Positions 1-8,812 of a stretch of DNA of 64,000 bases are shown piece by piece. Under the pieces are notes generated by a model. The model saw only the letters and a program-made list of their open reading frames with translations. It did no database searches and had not been told where the DNA came from. Each line of letters starts with the position of its first letter. Within the stretch, counting starts at the first letter, position 1. Where the stretch lies: the NCBI GenBank assembly GCA_965261015.1, contig CBDHCC010000001.1:62001-126000 (forward strand), read 5' to 3'. The DNA is from CBDHCC01 sp965261015. GTDB lineage: Bacteria; Pseudomonadota; Alphaproteobacteria; Sphingomonadales; Sphingomonadaceae. Both the position numbers and the translations under genes were made by a program.

Positions 1-1485
1 CTCCGCGCGCGCCCAGGTCAGGTCGGACAGGTTCACGTCCGCGATGGTCAAGGCCTCGATATTCTCGCTCGCCTCCGCCGCCACGCCGTCGCGCGCGAAG
101 GGAAAGTCGCACGGCGTGATGATGCAGGACTGCGCGTACTGGATGTCCATGTTGTCGACGCCCGGCAGGTTGCCGACATTGCCGCTCATGACCACGAAAC
201 ACTGGTTCTCGATCGCGCGCGCCTGGCAGCAATAGCGCACCCGCATATAGCCCTGGCGCGTGTCGGTGCAGAACGGCGTGAAGATGATCTTGGCGCCCTC
301 GTCCACCAGGCGCCGCGCCAGCTCCGGGAACTCGGAATCGTAGCAGATGAGCACGCCGATCGGGCCGCAGTCGGTCTGGATCACCGACACCTCGTCCCCG
401 CCCTTGATGCGCCACCAATAGGCTTCGTTTGGGGTCGGGTGGATCTTCTCCTGCGCGTGGACGGATCCGTCGCGCAGGCAGACATAGGCGATGTTCTGAA
501 TTTCGCCGTCGTCGGCGCGGGTCGGGTGGCTGCCGCCGATGATGTTGACGTTGTAGGCCAGCGCCATGGCGGACAGCGCGTCGACCAGGGGTGCTGTGTG
601 CTCGGTCAGCCGGTCGATCGCCTCCATCGGCGTCAGCTTGTCCTTTTCGAACGACAGCAGCGACAGGGTGAACAGTTCCGGGAAGACCACGAAATCGGAT
701 TCGTAGTCCGACGCGACGTCCACGAAATACTCGATGTGCTTCAGGAATTCGTCGAAGTCGGCGACGGCGCGCGCCTGCAGCTGGACGGTGGCCAGGCGCA
801 CGCCGTCCACCCCGCGCGGCACCTTGAAGCGGCGATCCTCGTCCGGGTCCACATAGGGATTGCGCCACACCATGTGGATCGCCGCGCCGGCCGACGGCTT
901 GTCTTCGGGCAGGTAGCCGTCGAGCACGCCCAGGGGCTCGAACCCGTTCTGCAGCTGGAAGTTGATGACCGGATCGCGCAGCGTGCCCGCGCGCACCGCG
1001 TCCAGATAGATTTGCGGGTCGGCCGCCTTCTTCGCTTTTTTCGCGCGCGCGAAGCCCGGCAACCGGCCGCCAAAGACGATGCCCTTCAGCTCCAGCTCCT
1101 CCGCGAGCGCGCGCCTGGCCTCGTACAGGCGCTTGCCGATGCGAAGGCCCCGCTGGCTGGCGGCGACCACCATCTCGATCCCGTACAGCCAGTCGCCGGT
1201 CGGATCGTGGCGCGACCCGAAGCCGTTGCCGCTGATCGTTTCCCAGTCGTGGGGGGCCAACGCGACCGCCTCGTCGATGCGGCTGGACGCGCAATAGCCG
1301 ACCACCTTGCCTTCCCAGACGGCCACGAACTGGCCGGCGGGGAAGTTGTTGATCTGGCCGCGGATCATGCCGGGCGTGTAGTTGTCGACGCCGACATAGA
1401 TGTCGCCGATCAGCGACAGGATCTCGCCCACGTCGTTGGGGGTGGCGGGGCGGACGAGCAGTTTGGCGGGGGTGGGGCTTGGCAT
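1..1485 (-). CDS. GNAT acetyltransferase / carbon-nitrogen hydrolase fusion (3' end cut by window edge)
   Basis: Reading back from the ATG at 1485, the frame stays open to base 1, giving 495 codons; the C-terminus lies outside the window. Residues about 5-165 form a GNAT acetyltransferase domain (GQFVAVWEGKVVGYC, then an acetyl-CoA loop QRGLRIGKRLYEAR). From about residue 205 a nitrilase-superfamily domain follows, with the Glu-Lys-Cys triad in place: E270 in FPELF, K347 in AQEKIHP and C381 in LICYDSEFPEL. Nitrilase-fold proteins hydrolyse amide or nitrile C-N bonds; this two-domain fusion is known in bacteria, but its substrate is not defined. It is divergent from the extensin-like gene at 1573, with 87 bp between. 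The fold assignment is firm; the substrate is not. Confidence 0.9.
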   Translation of the reverse strand, partial: MPSPTPAKLLVRPATPNDVGEILSLIGDIYVGVDNYTPGMIRGQINNFPAGQFVAVWEGKVVGYCASSRIDEAVALAPHDWETISGNGFGSRHDPTGDWLYGIEMVVAASQRGLRIGKRLYEARRALAEELELKGIVFGGRLPGFARAKKAKKAADPQIYLDAVRAGTLRDPVINFQLQNGFEPLGVLDGYLPEDKPSAGAAIHMVWRNPYVDPDEDRRFKVPRGVDGVRLATVQLQARAVADFDEFLKHIEYFVDVASDYESDFVVFPELFTLSLLSFEKDKLTPMEAIDRLTEHTAPLVDALSAMALAYNVNIIGGSHPTRADDGEIQNIAYVCLRDGSVHAQEKIHPTPNEAYWWRIKGGDEVSVIQTDCGPIGVLICYDSEFPELARRLVDEGAKIIFTPFCTDTRQGYMRVRYCCQARAIENQCFVVMSGNVGNLPGVDNMDIQYAQSCIITPCDFPFARDGVAAEASENIEALTIADVNLSDLTWARAE

Positions 1486-1572
1486 GGGCGCGCGCTGTAG
1501 GGCGTGCGGGCGGCGCGCTCAACCGCCGAGCGGCCAAGGCGCCGTTAACCCTTGGGAGCTTAGCACCGGGCG

Positions 1573-2208
1573 ATGCGCCTGGTCCCGCTCATCCTCCTCT
1601 GCCTGCTGACCGCCTCCTGCGCGCGTCCGGGTGGCGCGGACCGCCCGGCCCCGTCGTCGCGCGCCGGTCTGCCCTCCAGCGCGGCCGAGACCCGGCAGTG
1701 CCACGCCGCGCTCCTGGCCGCGGGCGTGGCGTTCGAGCCGCTGCCCGACCGGGAGCCGTCGCCCGGCTGTCCGATCCGGGGCACGGTGAAGCTGACCGAC
1801 ATCGGCACGCCCGTCACCAACCTGGGGGCGCTCACCTGTCCGCTGGCCAGCGCGTTCGCCGCCTGGACCCGCTTTGCCGTGCAGCCGGCCGCGACGATCG
1901 CGTTCGGCCGGCGCGTCGCGCGGGTGGAGACGATGGGCACCTACGCCTGCCGCAACGTCGCGGGGTCCAGCCGCCTGTCGGAGCACGCGCGCGCCAACGC
2001 GGTCGATGTGGGCGCGGTCGTGCTGGACGGCGGGCGGCGGGTGCCGGTGGTGTCCGGCTGGTCGGGCGCGCCGGACGAACAGCGCTTTTGGCGGCTGGTC
2101 CACGCATCCGCCTGCCGCCGGTTCGGGACCGTGCTGTCGCCGGACTACAACGCGGCGCATCGCGACCACCTGCACCTGGACATGGCGCCCGGCCGGTTCT
2201 GCCGCTAA
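1573..2208 (+). CDS. extensin-like family lipoprotein
   Basis: 211 residues. The N-terminus is a lipoprotein signal peptide with lipobox LTASC (Cys16), so the product is probably anchored in the periplasm or outer membrane. The rest matches the bacterial extensin-like C-terminal family, which resembles D-Ala-D-Ala carboxypeptidase/M15-type metal folds: LSEHARANAVDVG in mid-protein and HRDHLHLDMAPG at the C-terminus supply the His/Asp residues expected of a Zn site. A role in peptidoglycan or envelope maintenance is inferred from the fold. It is followed after 11 bp by the LOG-family gene. Confidence 0.82.
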   Translation: MRLVPLILLCLLTASCARPGGADRPAPSSRAGLPSSAAETRQCHAALLAAGVAFEPLPDREPSPGCPIRGTVKLTDIGTPVTNLGALTCPLASAFAAWTRFAVQPAATIAFGRRVARVETMGTYACRNVAGSSRLSEHARANAVDVGAVVLDGGRRVPVVSGWSGAPDEQRFWRLVHASACRRFGTVLSPDYNAAHRDHLHLDMAPGRFCR

Positions 2209-2219
2209 CGGCCCGTCCC

Positions 2220-3086
2220 ATGACCGACAAAACGAAGGGGGACATCCCCCACCGCCGCTTTCCCCGCGCCGGGGAAGACGCCGCCGCCGCGCGCGCGGGC
2301 CTGTCCACGCCCCAGACCGAATCCGACGCCTATCGCCTGGCGTTCCAGGACACCGAGTTCCTGCTGCGCGAGGACCTGCGCCCCGTCCGCTTTCAACTCG
2401 AACTGCTGAAACCGGAGCTGTTGATGACGGAGGCCGGCGTCGCGTCGACCTTCGTGGTCTATGGCTCGGCCCGCATCCCGTCGCCCGAAGAGGCGGAGAG
2501 TATGCTGAACCCGCCGGAGGGGCAGGCACCGTCGCCCGTCGCCCAGTCGCTGGCCGCCAAGGCGAAATACTACGCCGAGGCGCGCGAGCTGGGCCGGCTG
2601 GCGAGTTCGGCCGGGCGCGACGACGCCGACGGGCGGCAGTTCGTGGTGTGCACCGGCGGCGGGCCGTCGATCATGGAGGCCGCGAACCGGGGCGCCCAGG
2701 ACGCGGGGCGGGAATCCATCGGGCTGAACATCGTGCTCCCGCACGAACAGGCTCCCAACCGTTTCGTGACCCCGGACCTGTCGTTCCAGTTCCACTATTT
2801 CGCGCTTCGCAAGATGCACTTCCTGCTGCGCGCGCGGGCTGTCGCCGTGTTCCCCGGCGGATTCGGCACGATGGACGAGACGTTCGAGCTGCTGACGCTG
2901 ATCCAGACCGGCAAGATGCAGCCGATTCCGATCTTCCTGTTCGGGCGCGAGTTCTGGGACCGGGTGATCGACTTCGACGCGCTGGTGGCGGAGGGCACGG
3001 TCAGCGAACAGGACATGGGCCTGTTCCGCTTCGTCGAGACGGCGGCCGACGCATGGGAACAGACGCTGGCCTTTTATCGAGAGTGA
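2220..3086 (+). CDS. LOG-family (TIGR00730-like) Rossmann-fold protein
   Basis: 288 residues from the ATG at 2220, just after the extensin-like gene; the frame is open much further upstream but that part overlaps the previous gene. The central region has VVYGSARIPS, VVCTGGGPSIMEAANRG and the family signature PGGFGTMDETFE, which in LOG proteins builds the nucleotide-5'-monophosphate phosphoribohydrolase site (cytokinin-activating type). It is longer than small LOG enzymes because of an N-terminal extension of about 70 residues and an insert (about 95-125). Family assignment is strong; cytokinin activation in this organism is not shown, and a nucleotide-salvage role is equally possible. Confidence 0.85.
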   Translation: MTDKTKGDIPHRRFPRAGEDAAAARAGLSTPQTESDAYRLAFQDTEFLLREDLRPVRFQLELLKPELLMTEAGVASTFVVYGSARIPSPEEAESMLNPPEGQAPSPVAQSLAAKAKYYAEARELGRLASSAGRDDADGRQFVVCTGGGPSIMEAANRGAQDAGRESIGLNIVLPHEQAPNRFVTPDLSFQFHYFALRKMHFLLRARAVAVFPGGFGTMDETFELLTLIQTGKMQPIPIFLFGREFWDRVIDFDALVAEGTVSEQDMGLFRFVETAADAWEQTLAFYRE

Positions 3087-3470
3087 GGGGGGGGGCGGAC
3101 CGTGGACCGGGCCGGTCGCAGCCTTCGCAGAAACATCCCCTTGCGGAGGGTAACGCTTCGACAGACTCCGCGTGACGGGGTGGGCGGAGGCGATGACGTC
3201 GCGCGCGAACACACCGCCTGCTCTGTCCCACGATCACGGAACGCCCAATCCCTTGCCACCCCCATCCGCTCGTCCTGAGCCTGTCGAAGGACGCCCGCTA
3301 AGGCCTTGCCGCCGGTTGCCGCCGAGCCATCGAGACGTCCTTCGACAGACTTAGGACGAGCGGGGGTGGTGGTGGGAAAATACTTAGAAGGCTCAGGGCG
3401 AGCGGAGAGCGCCTCGACACGCCACCGCCCCCCGGCGCTCGGCGACTGGGCCGGTCCCTCTCGCCCCCGC
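3087..3470. other. intergenic region holding a palindromic repeat
   Basis: 384 bases between two convergent genes (LOG family and cytochrome c). No credible coding frame was seen. It contains a complete inverted repeat pair (3259-3370, listed separately) and partial copies of the same repeat arms near 3146-3176 and 3380-3404. The region may also hold terminators for both flanking genes, but no stem followed by a T-run was identified. Confidence 0.6.
3259..3370. repeat. Sphingomonas-type REP doublet (inverted repeat), copy 1
   Basis: The left arm contains CGCTCGTCCTGAGCCTGTCG followed by AAGGACG (3268-3293). The right arm is its near-perfect reverse complement (3336-3362: CGTCCTTCGACAGACTTAGG then ACGAGCG). 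A spacer of about 42 bases lies between. The same arms, and a recognisably similar spacer, recur at 26639-26768, and a more diverged pair at 18964-19051. This is the architecture of REP/BIME elements; this motif is very common between genes in sphingomonad genomes. Confidence 0.8.
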
Positions 3471-4136
3471 CTACTGCTTCTCGGCGGGCTTGCTCGCGTC
3501 CACCTGTGTCGGGTCGGAGGGGTTCTGGGTGGGGTCGACCTTCACCGCGCCGCCGGTCTCCGCGGGCGCGGCCTCGCCTTCGGCCGCCGGGGTCTCGGCG
3601 CCCGGCGCGGGGCCGGTGGGCAGCGCCATCGGGCTGTCGGAGTTCTGGTTGAGGTAGGCGATCACGTTCGCCCGGTCCTCGACCTTCGACAGGCCGGCGA
3701 ACGACATCTTGGTCCCGTTCGCGTATTTGCGGGGCGACGTCAGCCATTCGTTCAACGCGTCGAACGTCCACGGACCGGCCACGCCCTTCAGGGCGTCGGA
3801 ATAGGAGAAGTTCGCCAGGTGGCCGTGCGGCTTGCCGATCACGCCCCACAGATTGGGGCCGGTGCCGTTCGCGGCCCCCTGGGCGATGGTGTGGCACGAG
3901 GTGCACTTCTTGAACACCTCGGCCCCCTTGGCGGGATCGGCGGAGGCCAGCACGGTCTCGAACGGTGGTCCGGCATCGGCCTCGCCCCCGCCCTCTTCCA
4001 CCACGCCGGCGATCGGATAGCCCGGCGTCTCCGGCGGCTCGTCGTTGAAATACTTGCCGGCGGCGATCGTCGAGCCCAGCGCCACGATCCCCGCGGCGAG
4101 CACCCAGCCCGAGATCGTGTTGAACTTGTCGCCCAT
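3471..4136 (-). CDS. membrane-anchored c-type cytochrome (CycM-like)
   Basis: The ATG at 4136 gives 221 residues beginning MGDKFNTISG; 14 further residues upstream lack family character. A single N-terminal membrane anchor (residues 9-27) is uncleaved, followed by a flexible linker, the haem motif CTSCH (78-82) and a downstream axial Met in NGTKMSFAGL. The C-terminal 50 residues are Pro/Ala/Glu-rich and probably disordered. This is the class I cytochrome c552/CycM type that carries electrons between the bc1 complex and terminal oxidases on the periplasmic face. It lies on the same strand as nudC, 127 bp further on. Confidence 0.9.
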   Translation of the reverse strand: MGDKFNTISGWVLAAGIVALGSTIAAGKYFNDEPPETPGYPIAGVVEEGGGEADAGPPFETVLASADPAKGAEVFKKCTSCHTIAQGAANGTGPNLWGVIGKPHGHLANFSYSDALKGVAGPWTFDALNEWLTSPRKYANGTKMSFAGLSKVEDRANVIAYLNQNSDSPMALPTGPAPGAETPAAEGEAAPAETGGAVKVDPTQNPSDPTQVDASKPAEKQ

Positions 4137-4263
4137 CGGTCCCTCATGTCGGTGTCGGGCACCCCCTGGAGAGGCCACCCGGAATCAAGGCGTTCCCTAA
4201 CCGTTCGTCCCGGAGGCGGCAAGCGCGGCCGGGAGGGGACGCGCCGCCGCCGCGCGGGTCGCT

Positions 4264-5187
4264 TCAGCCCGGCTCCAGCCACGCCGACAGAAGGGTGTGC
4301 GCGATCGCGAAGGGGGGCGGTGCCACGAAGGCGGCGTCCGCCTCCCCGGCCATCGCGGCGGCCACCTGGTCGCGGGTGAACCAGCGCGCGTCCTCCAGCT
4401 CGCGTTCGTCCAGCGCGATCGCGCGGTCGGCGGCGCGCGCCAGGCAGGCGATCATCAGCGAGGAGGGGAAGGGCCAGGGCTGGCTGGCGAGGTAGGTGAC
4501 GTCGGTGACGGCCACCCCCGCTTCCTCCATGACCTCGCGCGCGACGGCCTCCTCCAGCCCCTCGCCCGGCTCCACGAAGCCGGCGAGCGCGGAATAGCGG
4601 CGCGGGGGAAAGCGCGGCTGGCGGCCCAGCAGCACCGAATCACTGGCGCGGTGCTCGGCCAGCATGATGACGACCGGATCGACGCGCGGAAAATGCTCGG
4701 TGCCGCAGGACGGGCAGGCGCGCGACCAGCCCGCCTTGCTCGACCCGGTGGCGGCCCCGCACATCGCGCAGAAGCGATGGCGCGCGTGCCAGGCGAGGAG
4801 CGCGCGCGCGCCGCCCCACACCGCCGCGTCCGCCGCTCCCAGACCCGCCAGCACCCGCCAGTCCGCCGGGCCGGAGAGCGAGCGGAGGTCGGACGCCTCG
4901 GGCAGGGCCACGAACCGCGCCGCGCCGTCGTCCAGCCCCAGCAGCAGGTGCTCGCCCGCGCCGACCGCCCGCCACACCAGGGCGCCGCCATGCTCCACCG
5001 GGTCCAGCCCGCGCATAGCCAGCGCGCGGCTGTCGGGATGGCGCAGGAGGGCGGCCACCGCCGCCGGGTCGGACCGCACCCGGTCGGCGCGGTCCAGCGG
5101 GCTGCCGGTGAAGAACGGCGGGCAGCGGTCAGGCAGCGGGAACGCTCTCGACCGGTGCCGGCGTCGCGGAGGGCATCGCGATCCCAC
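4264..5187 (-). CDS. nudC: NAD(+)/NADH diphosphatase NudC
   Basis: 307 residues if read from the GTG at 5187, the only standard start upstream of the conserved N-terminal FFTGSPLDRAD; this start overlaps the preceding serine-hydrolase gene by 59 bp and has no clear ribosome site, so the exact N-terminus is uncertain. A four-Cys zinc finger (CAMCG ... CPSCG) precedes a complete Nudix box (GFVEPGEGLEEAVAREVMEEAG spans the motif, with the REvxEEaG core) and the NudC SQPWPFPSSLM motif. The family cleaves NADH to NMNH and AMP and can remove NAD caps from RNA. Probably co-transcribed with mutY and the serine hydrolase. Confidence 0.9.
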   Translation of the reverse strand: MGSRCPPRRRHRSRAFPLPDRCPPFFTGSPLDRADRVRSDPAAVAALLRHPDSRALAMRGLDPVEHGGALVWRAVGAGEHLLLGLDDGAARFVALPEASDLRSLSGPADWRVLAGLGAADAAVWGGARALLAWHARHRFCAMCGAATGSSKAGWSRACPSCGTEHFPRVDPVVIMLAEHRASDSVLLGRQPRFPPRRYSALAGFVEPGEGLEEAVAREVMEEAGVAVTDVTYLASQPWPFPSSLMIACLARAADRAIALDERELEDARWFTRDQVAAAMAGEADAAFVAPPPFAIAHTLLSAWLEPG

Positions 5188-6457
5188 TGTCGGCGATCAG
5201 TGCGCGGGTGATCGGCCCCTGGAAGTCGGCGGCTTCGGCGGGCAGCACCTGGGTGTAGCCGCCCAGCCGCAGGCCCCGCGCACGGTCGATGCCCGCGATC
5301 GTCCCGGCGGCCCCCGCCCAGCCAAAGGAGCCCGGCGACAGCCCGCCCGGCTCGCTCGTGCGGACCACGCGCCCGCCCGCGCCGAAGCCCTGGCCCGCGA
5401 CGAAGGTGCCCGCCGTGTCGGTGCCCGGCGGCAGCAGGTCCGACATCGCCAGGTCGGCGGACGCGGCGGTCAGCACGCGCTCCCCATCCAGCTCGCCCCG
5501 GTTCAGCAACATGCGCAGGAACCGGTCGTAATCCGCCGCCGTGCCGACCAACCCCGCCCCGCCATAGGGGAAGGCGGGCTTGTCGGTGAAGACGCTGCTG
5601 GCGGCCGGATCGATCGGGATCAGCAGCCCGCCCAGCGACGCGTAGCTGGTGGCCAGCCGGTCGGTCCGCGCCTGGGGCACCTGGAAAACCGTGTCGTCCA
5701 TGCCCAGCGGATCGAACAGCCGTTCGCGCAGGAACAGGTCGAACGGACGGCCGCTCGCCACCTCGATCACCCGGCCCAGCAGGTCGAAGGCCACCGAATA
5801 GCTCCAGCGGGTGCCGGGCTCCGCGATCAGCGGCAGGGTGGCCAGACGCTGCGAGAAATCCTCCAGGCTGGGCGCGTTGGGGACGTTCGGGACGCCTGGG
5901 ATCGGCAGCCGGCTGACCGCGCCGGGGTTCAGGCCCAGCCGGATATATTCGGCCAGCAGCGGGCCCTTGGTAACGATGACGTAGCCCAGGCCGGCCGTGT
6001 GGGTCAGCAGATGGCGGACGGTGATGGGATTGCGGGCCGGCCGCGCGTCCAGCGAGTCGGGCCGGACCTGGACCTGCGGATCGGCCCATTCGGGCAGCAG
6101 GTCCGCGATCGGCTGGTCCAGCGCCAGCCGCCCGTCCTCGATCAGCTGCATCACCGCCATGCCCGTCACCGGCTTCGTCATGGAATAGAGCCGCCACAGC
6201 GTGGTCAGGTCGGGCGTCTTCACGCCGCCGCGCACCAGCCCGCCGCCCGCCGCGGTGACCAGCGGGTCGTTGCCTCGGCCCAGCACGGCCAGGCCGCCCG
6301 CCATCCGCCCGGCCGCCACGCGCGCGTCGATCAGCGCGTGCGCCGCCGGCAGGGCCTCGCTCGCCCGCGCCAGCGCGATCGTTGGCAGGGACAGGGCGGC
6401 ACCCGCGCCCCCGGCGAGCGCGAGGAAGCGGCGGCGGGACAGGTGGTCGGTCAGCAT
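5129..6457 (-). CDS. serine hydrolase, beta-lactamase/class C fold, TAT-type signal
   Basis: 442 residues from the ATG at 6457. The N-terminus has a twin-arginine-like signal (SRRRFLALAGG), so export is likely. Family motifs: SxxK in YSMTKPVTG (nucleophile Ser), the Tyr motif in WSYSVAF, and a late FGWAGAAGT segment replacing the KTG box. Such S12 relatives include esterases, D-aminopeptidases and transpeptidase-like enzymes; the substrate cannot be read from sequence. The start overlaps the end of mutY by 7 bp, indicating one transcript. Confidence 0.87.
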   Translation of the reverse strand: MLTDHLSRRRFLALAGGAGAALSLPTIALARASEALPAAHALIDARVAAGRMAGGLAVLGRGNDPLVTAAGGGLVRGGVKTPDLTTLWRLYSMTKPVTGMAVMQLIEDGRLALDQPIADLLPEWADPQVQVRPDSLDARPARNPITVRHLLTHTAGLGYVIVTKGPLLAEYIRLGLNPGAVSRLPIPGVPNVPNAPSLEDFSQRLATLPLIAEPGTRWSYSVAFDLLGRVIEVASGRPFDLFLRERLFDPLGMDDTVFQVPQARTDRLATSYASLGGLLIPIDPAASSVFTDKPAFPYGGAGLVGTAADYDRFLRMLLNRGELDGERVLTAASADLAMSDLLPPGTDTAGTFVAGQGFGAGGRVVRTSEPGGLSPGSFGWAGAAGTIAGIDRARGLRLGGYTQVLPAEAADFQGPITRALIADSGIAMPSATPAPVESVPAA

Positions 6458-7518
6458 CGGGCGTCCTCTCGATGGCGGGCGATTGCGACGGCCTGAACGA
6501 ACACGCTCGCCAGGCCCGCCTCGTCCAGCCGGTCCGCCGGCCACCATTCCCAACCGTCCGGCGTCTGTCCAGCGTCCGCGCGCACGACGTCCAGCGCCAA
6601 GGTGAAATGGCTGAACCCGTGGGCGACCGCGCCCAGGCGGCGCCCCGCGGGCGCGTCGGGCCAATCGTCCGCCCGCCCGTCCCAGCCGGTGGACGGCAGC
6701 GCCAGCGTGCCGCCCAGCATCCGGTCGCGCCCGCGTCGGACCAGCGCCACGCGCCCGTCGCGCTCCACCCACCAGGCCGTGCCGGTGCGGTGCGGGCGAT
6801 CGCGGCGCGGCGGCTTGACCGGATAACGGTCGGACTGGCCCTCGGCCCGGGCGCGGCAGCCCCCAGCCAGCGGGCAGAGCGGGCAGCGGGGGGCGCGCGG
6901 CGTGCAGACGGTGGCGCCCAGGTCCATCAGCGCCTGCGCGAAGTCGCCCGGCCGGTCGGCGGGCACCCAGCCCGCGACCGCCGCCCGCAACAGGGCGCGC
7001 GCGGCGGGAAGCGGGGTCGCCTCCGCCAACAGCCGCGCCGCGACCCGTTCCGCATTGGCGTCCACCGCCGCCACCCGCTCTCCCCAGACGATGGCGGCGA
7101 TCGCGCCGGCGGTGTAGTCGCCGATGCCGGGCAGCCGCTTCAGCCCGGCCGCCGTGCGCGGAAAGCCACCGGCGGCCACCACGGCCCGAGCGCAGGCGTG
7201 CAGGTTGCGCGCCCGGGCGTAATAGCCAAGCCCCGCCCAGGCGGCCATCACCTCGCCCTCGTCCGCCGCCGCCAGGTCCGCGACGGTGGGCCAGCGTTCC
7301 ACGAAGCGGCGATGATAGGGGATGACGGCGGCCAGAGTCGTCTGCTGGCTCATCACCTCCGACAGCCAGACGGCGTAGGCGTGGTCGTCCGGCGCCCGCC
7401 CGCCCGGCGGCACGCGCCAGGGCAGCGCGCGGGCGTGGGTGTCGTACCAGTCCAACAGGGGGCGGGCGATCCGGCGGGCGGCGATCGGCGGGCGACCAAC
7501 ATTCTCGACGCGGGCCAT
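6451..7518 (-). CDS. mutY: A/G-specific adenine DNA glycosylase MutY
   Basis: 355 residues from the ATG at 7518 (another in-frame ATG at 7530 is possible). The HhH-GPD fold is complete: catalytic Glu54 in SEVMSQQTTL, hairpin LPGIGDYTAGAI (129-140) and Asp153 in AVDANAERV. The [4Fe-4S] cluster cysteines are C205, C212, C215 and C221 (spacing C-x6-C-x2-C-x5-C). A C-terminal Nudix-like domain recognising 8-oxoG follows (about 240-350). It removes adenine mispaired with 8-oxoguanine. The gene is divergent from the DUF721 gene with only 24 bp between start codons. Confidence 0.95.
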   Translation of the reverse strand: MARVENVGRPPIAARRIARPLLDWYDTHARALPWRVPPGGRAPDDHAYAVWLSEVMSQQTTLAAVIPYHRRFVERWPTVADLAAADEGEVMAAWAGLGYYARARNLHACARAVVAAGGFPRTAAGLKRLPGIGDYTAGAIAAIVWGERVAAVDANAERVAARLLAEATPLPAARALLRAAVAGWVPADRPGDFAQALMDLGATVCTPRAPRCPLCPLAGGCRARAEGQSDRYPVKPPRRDRPHRTGTAWWVERDGRVALVRRGRDRMLGGTLALPSTGWDGRADDWPDAPAGRRLGAVAHGFSHFTLALDVVRADAGQTPDGWEWWPADRLDEAGLASVFVQAVAIARHREDARC

Positions 7519-7542
7519 CGGGCATGGCATGGGGGCACACCG

Positions 7543-8106
7543 ATGGCGAAGTCCAGACCCTCCCCCCGCCCCGGCCCCCCGGCGGAGCGTCCGCGCGGTC
7601 GGGGCGCGCGGCCCGTCGCCGAGCTGGTGGGACAGGTGGGCGGGGTCGCCTTTCGCCGCTTCGGCTTCGTCCAGGCGTCGGTCGTGACTCGCTGGCCGGA
7701 GATCGTGGGCGAGCGTTATGCCCGCGCCTGCGTGCCCGAATCGATCCGCTTTCCGCGCGGCAAGCGGGACGGCGGCACGCTGCACCTGGTCGCCCTCGGC
7801 GCGCACGCCCCCATGCTGCAACACGTCGCCCCGCAGATCACGGAGCGGGTGAACCGCTTTTTCGGCTATGCCGCCGTCCAGAAGCTGGCGATCCGGCAGG
7901 GCGCGATGCCGGCCGACCGCTCGCCGCCCCGGCCCCCCGCCGAGGCCGAGCTGGCTCCGGTGCCGGAGACGCTGGGGCCGTCCCTGCGCGCCGTCGCCGA
8001 CCCGGAACTGCGCGAGGTGCTGACCGCGCTGGCCCGCGGCGTCGCCACACCGCGCCCCACGCCCGCGCCCATCCTGCGGGTGCCGATCCGGGGCCGCGTG
8101 TCGTGA
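7543..8106 (+). CDS. DUF721 (DciA-like) protein
   Basis: 187 residues from the ATG at 7543. The conserved core (about 20-110) contains VVTRWPEIVGERYARACVP and a later LQHVAPQITERVNRFFGY segment, as in DUF721 proteins. DciA, the characterised member, loads the replicative helicase DnaB. The C-terminal 70 residues are Pro/Arg-rich. It is followed by a thioredoxin-fold gene whose GTG overlaps its stop codon; mutY / DUF721 / thioredoxin-fold neighbours are common in sphingomonads. Confidence 0.83.
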   Translation: MAKSRPSPRPGPPAERPRGRGARPVAELVGQVGGVAFRRFGFVQASVVTRWPEIVGERYARACVPESIRFPRGKRDGGTLHLVALGAHAPMLQHVAPQITERVNRFFGYAAVQKLAIRQGAMPADRSPPRPPAEAELAPVPETLGPSLRAVADPELREVLTALARGVATPRPTPAPILRVPIRGRVS

Positions 8107-8774
8107 AGGCGTTCCTCGCCCTTCTCCTCTGGCCGGCCGCGCTGGTGGCTCAGCCGGTGGCGCCCGACGCCGGGGCCTCGGTGGAAGGTCGCGCGGACGC
8201 GCCGGTGCGCGTGGTCGAATATCTCTCCTTCACCTGCCCGCACTGCGCCGAGCAGGAGGCGGCGGTGGGCGAGCGGCTCTCCGCTCTGGCGCGGGCGGGA
8301 ACGGTGGTCGTGGAGACGCGCCACGCGCTGCGCGATCCGATCGACTTCGGGGTGGCGGTCGTCACACGCTGCGCCGGGCCGGCGGCCTATCCGGACAACA
8401 AGCGCGCGCTGTTCGCGGCCCAGGCGCGGTGGCTGCCGGCCGCCGCCGAGTATCTGAAGGCCAATCGCGCGCGTCTGGCCACCCTGCCGCCGGCGGACGC
8501 CTATCTGTCGCTGCTGACGGGCAGCGGCGTCATGGCTTTGCTGCACGAGCGGGGCCTGAGCGATGCCGCCGCGCGCGCCTGCCTGTCCGACCCCGCCGAG
8601 ACGCGCGCGCTGACCGCCCAGGCGACGGAGGCGTGGTCCACCCGCGCGATCCCCGGCACGCCCTACACGCTGGTCAACGGAAAGCCGGTCGACGGCCATG
8701 ACTGGCCCGCCCTATCGGCCGCGATCCAGGCCGCGGCGGACGGGTCCGCGCCCACCCCTGCCGCCACCGACTGA
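8103..8774 (+). CDS. DsbA-like thioredoxin-fold protein (CPHC)
   Basis: 223 residues from the GTG at 8103, overlapping the DUF721 stop codon (GTGA). A signal peptide (residues 1-16) directs it to the periplasm. The active site is C45-P-H-C48 in SFTCPHCAE, the DsbA signature, and the cis-proline loop is IPGTPYTLVNG. A thiol oxidoreductase role in disulfide formation is likely. A second, related thiol protein follows at 8813. Confidence 0.88.
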   Translation: MKAFLALLLWPAALVAQPVAPDAGASVEGRADAPVRVVEYLSFTCPHCAEQEAAVGERLSALARAGTVVVETRHALRDPIDFGVAVVTRCAGPAAYPDNKRALFAAQARWLPAAAEYLKANRARLATLPPADAYLSLLTGSGVMALLHERGLSDAAARACLSDPAETRALTAQATEAWSTRAIPGTPYTLVNGKPVDGHDWPALSAAIQAAADGSAPTPAATD

Positions 8775-8812
8775 CCGCACGGGACCAATTTTTTTCTGCC
8801 GGAGACGCGTTC

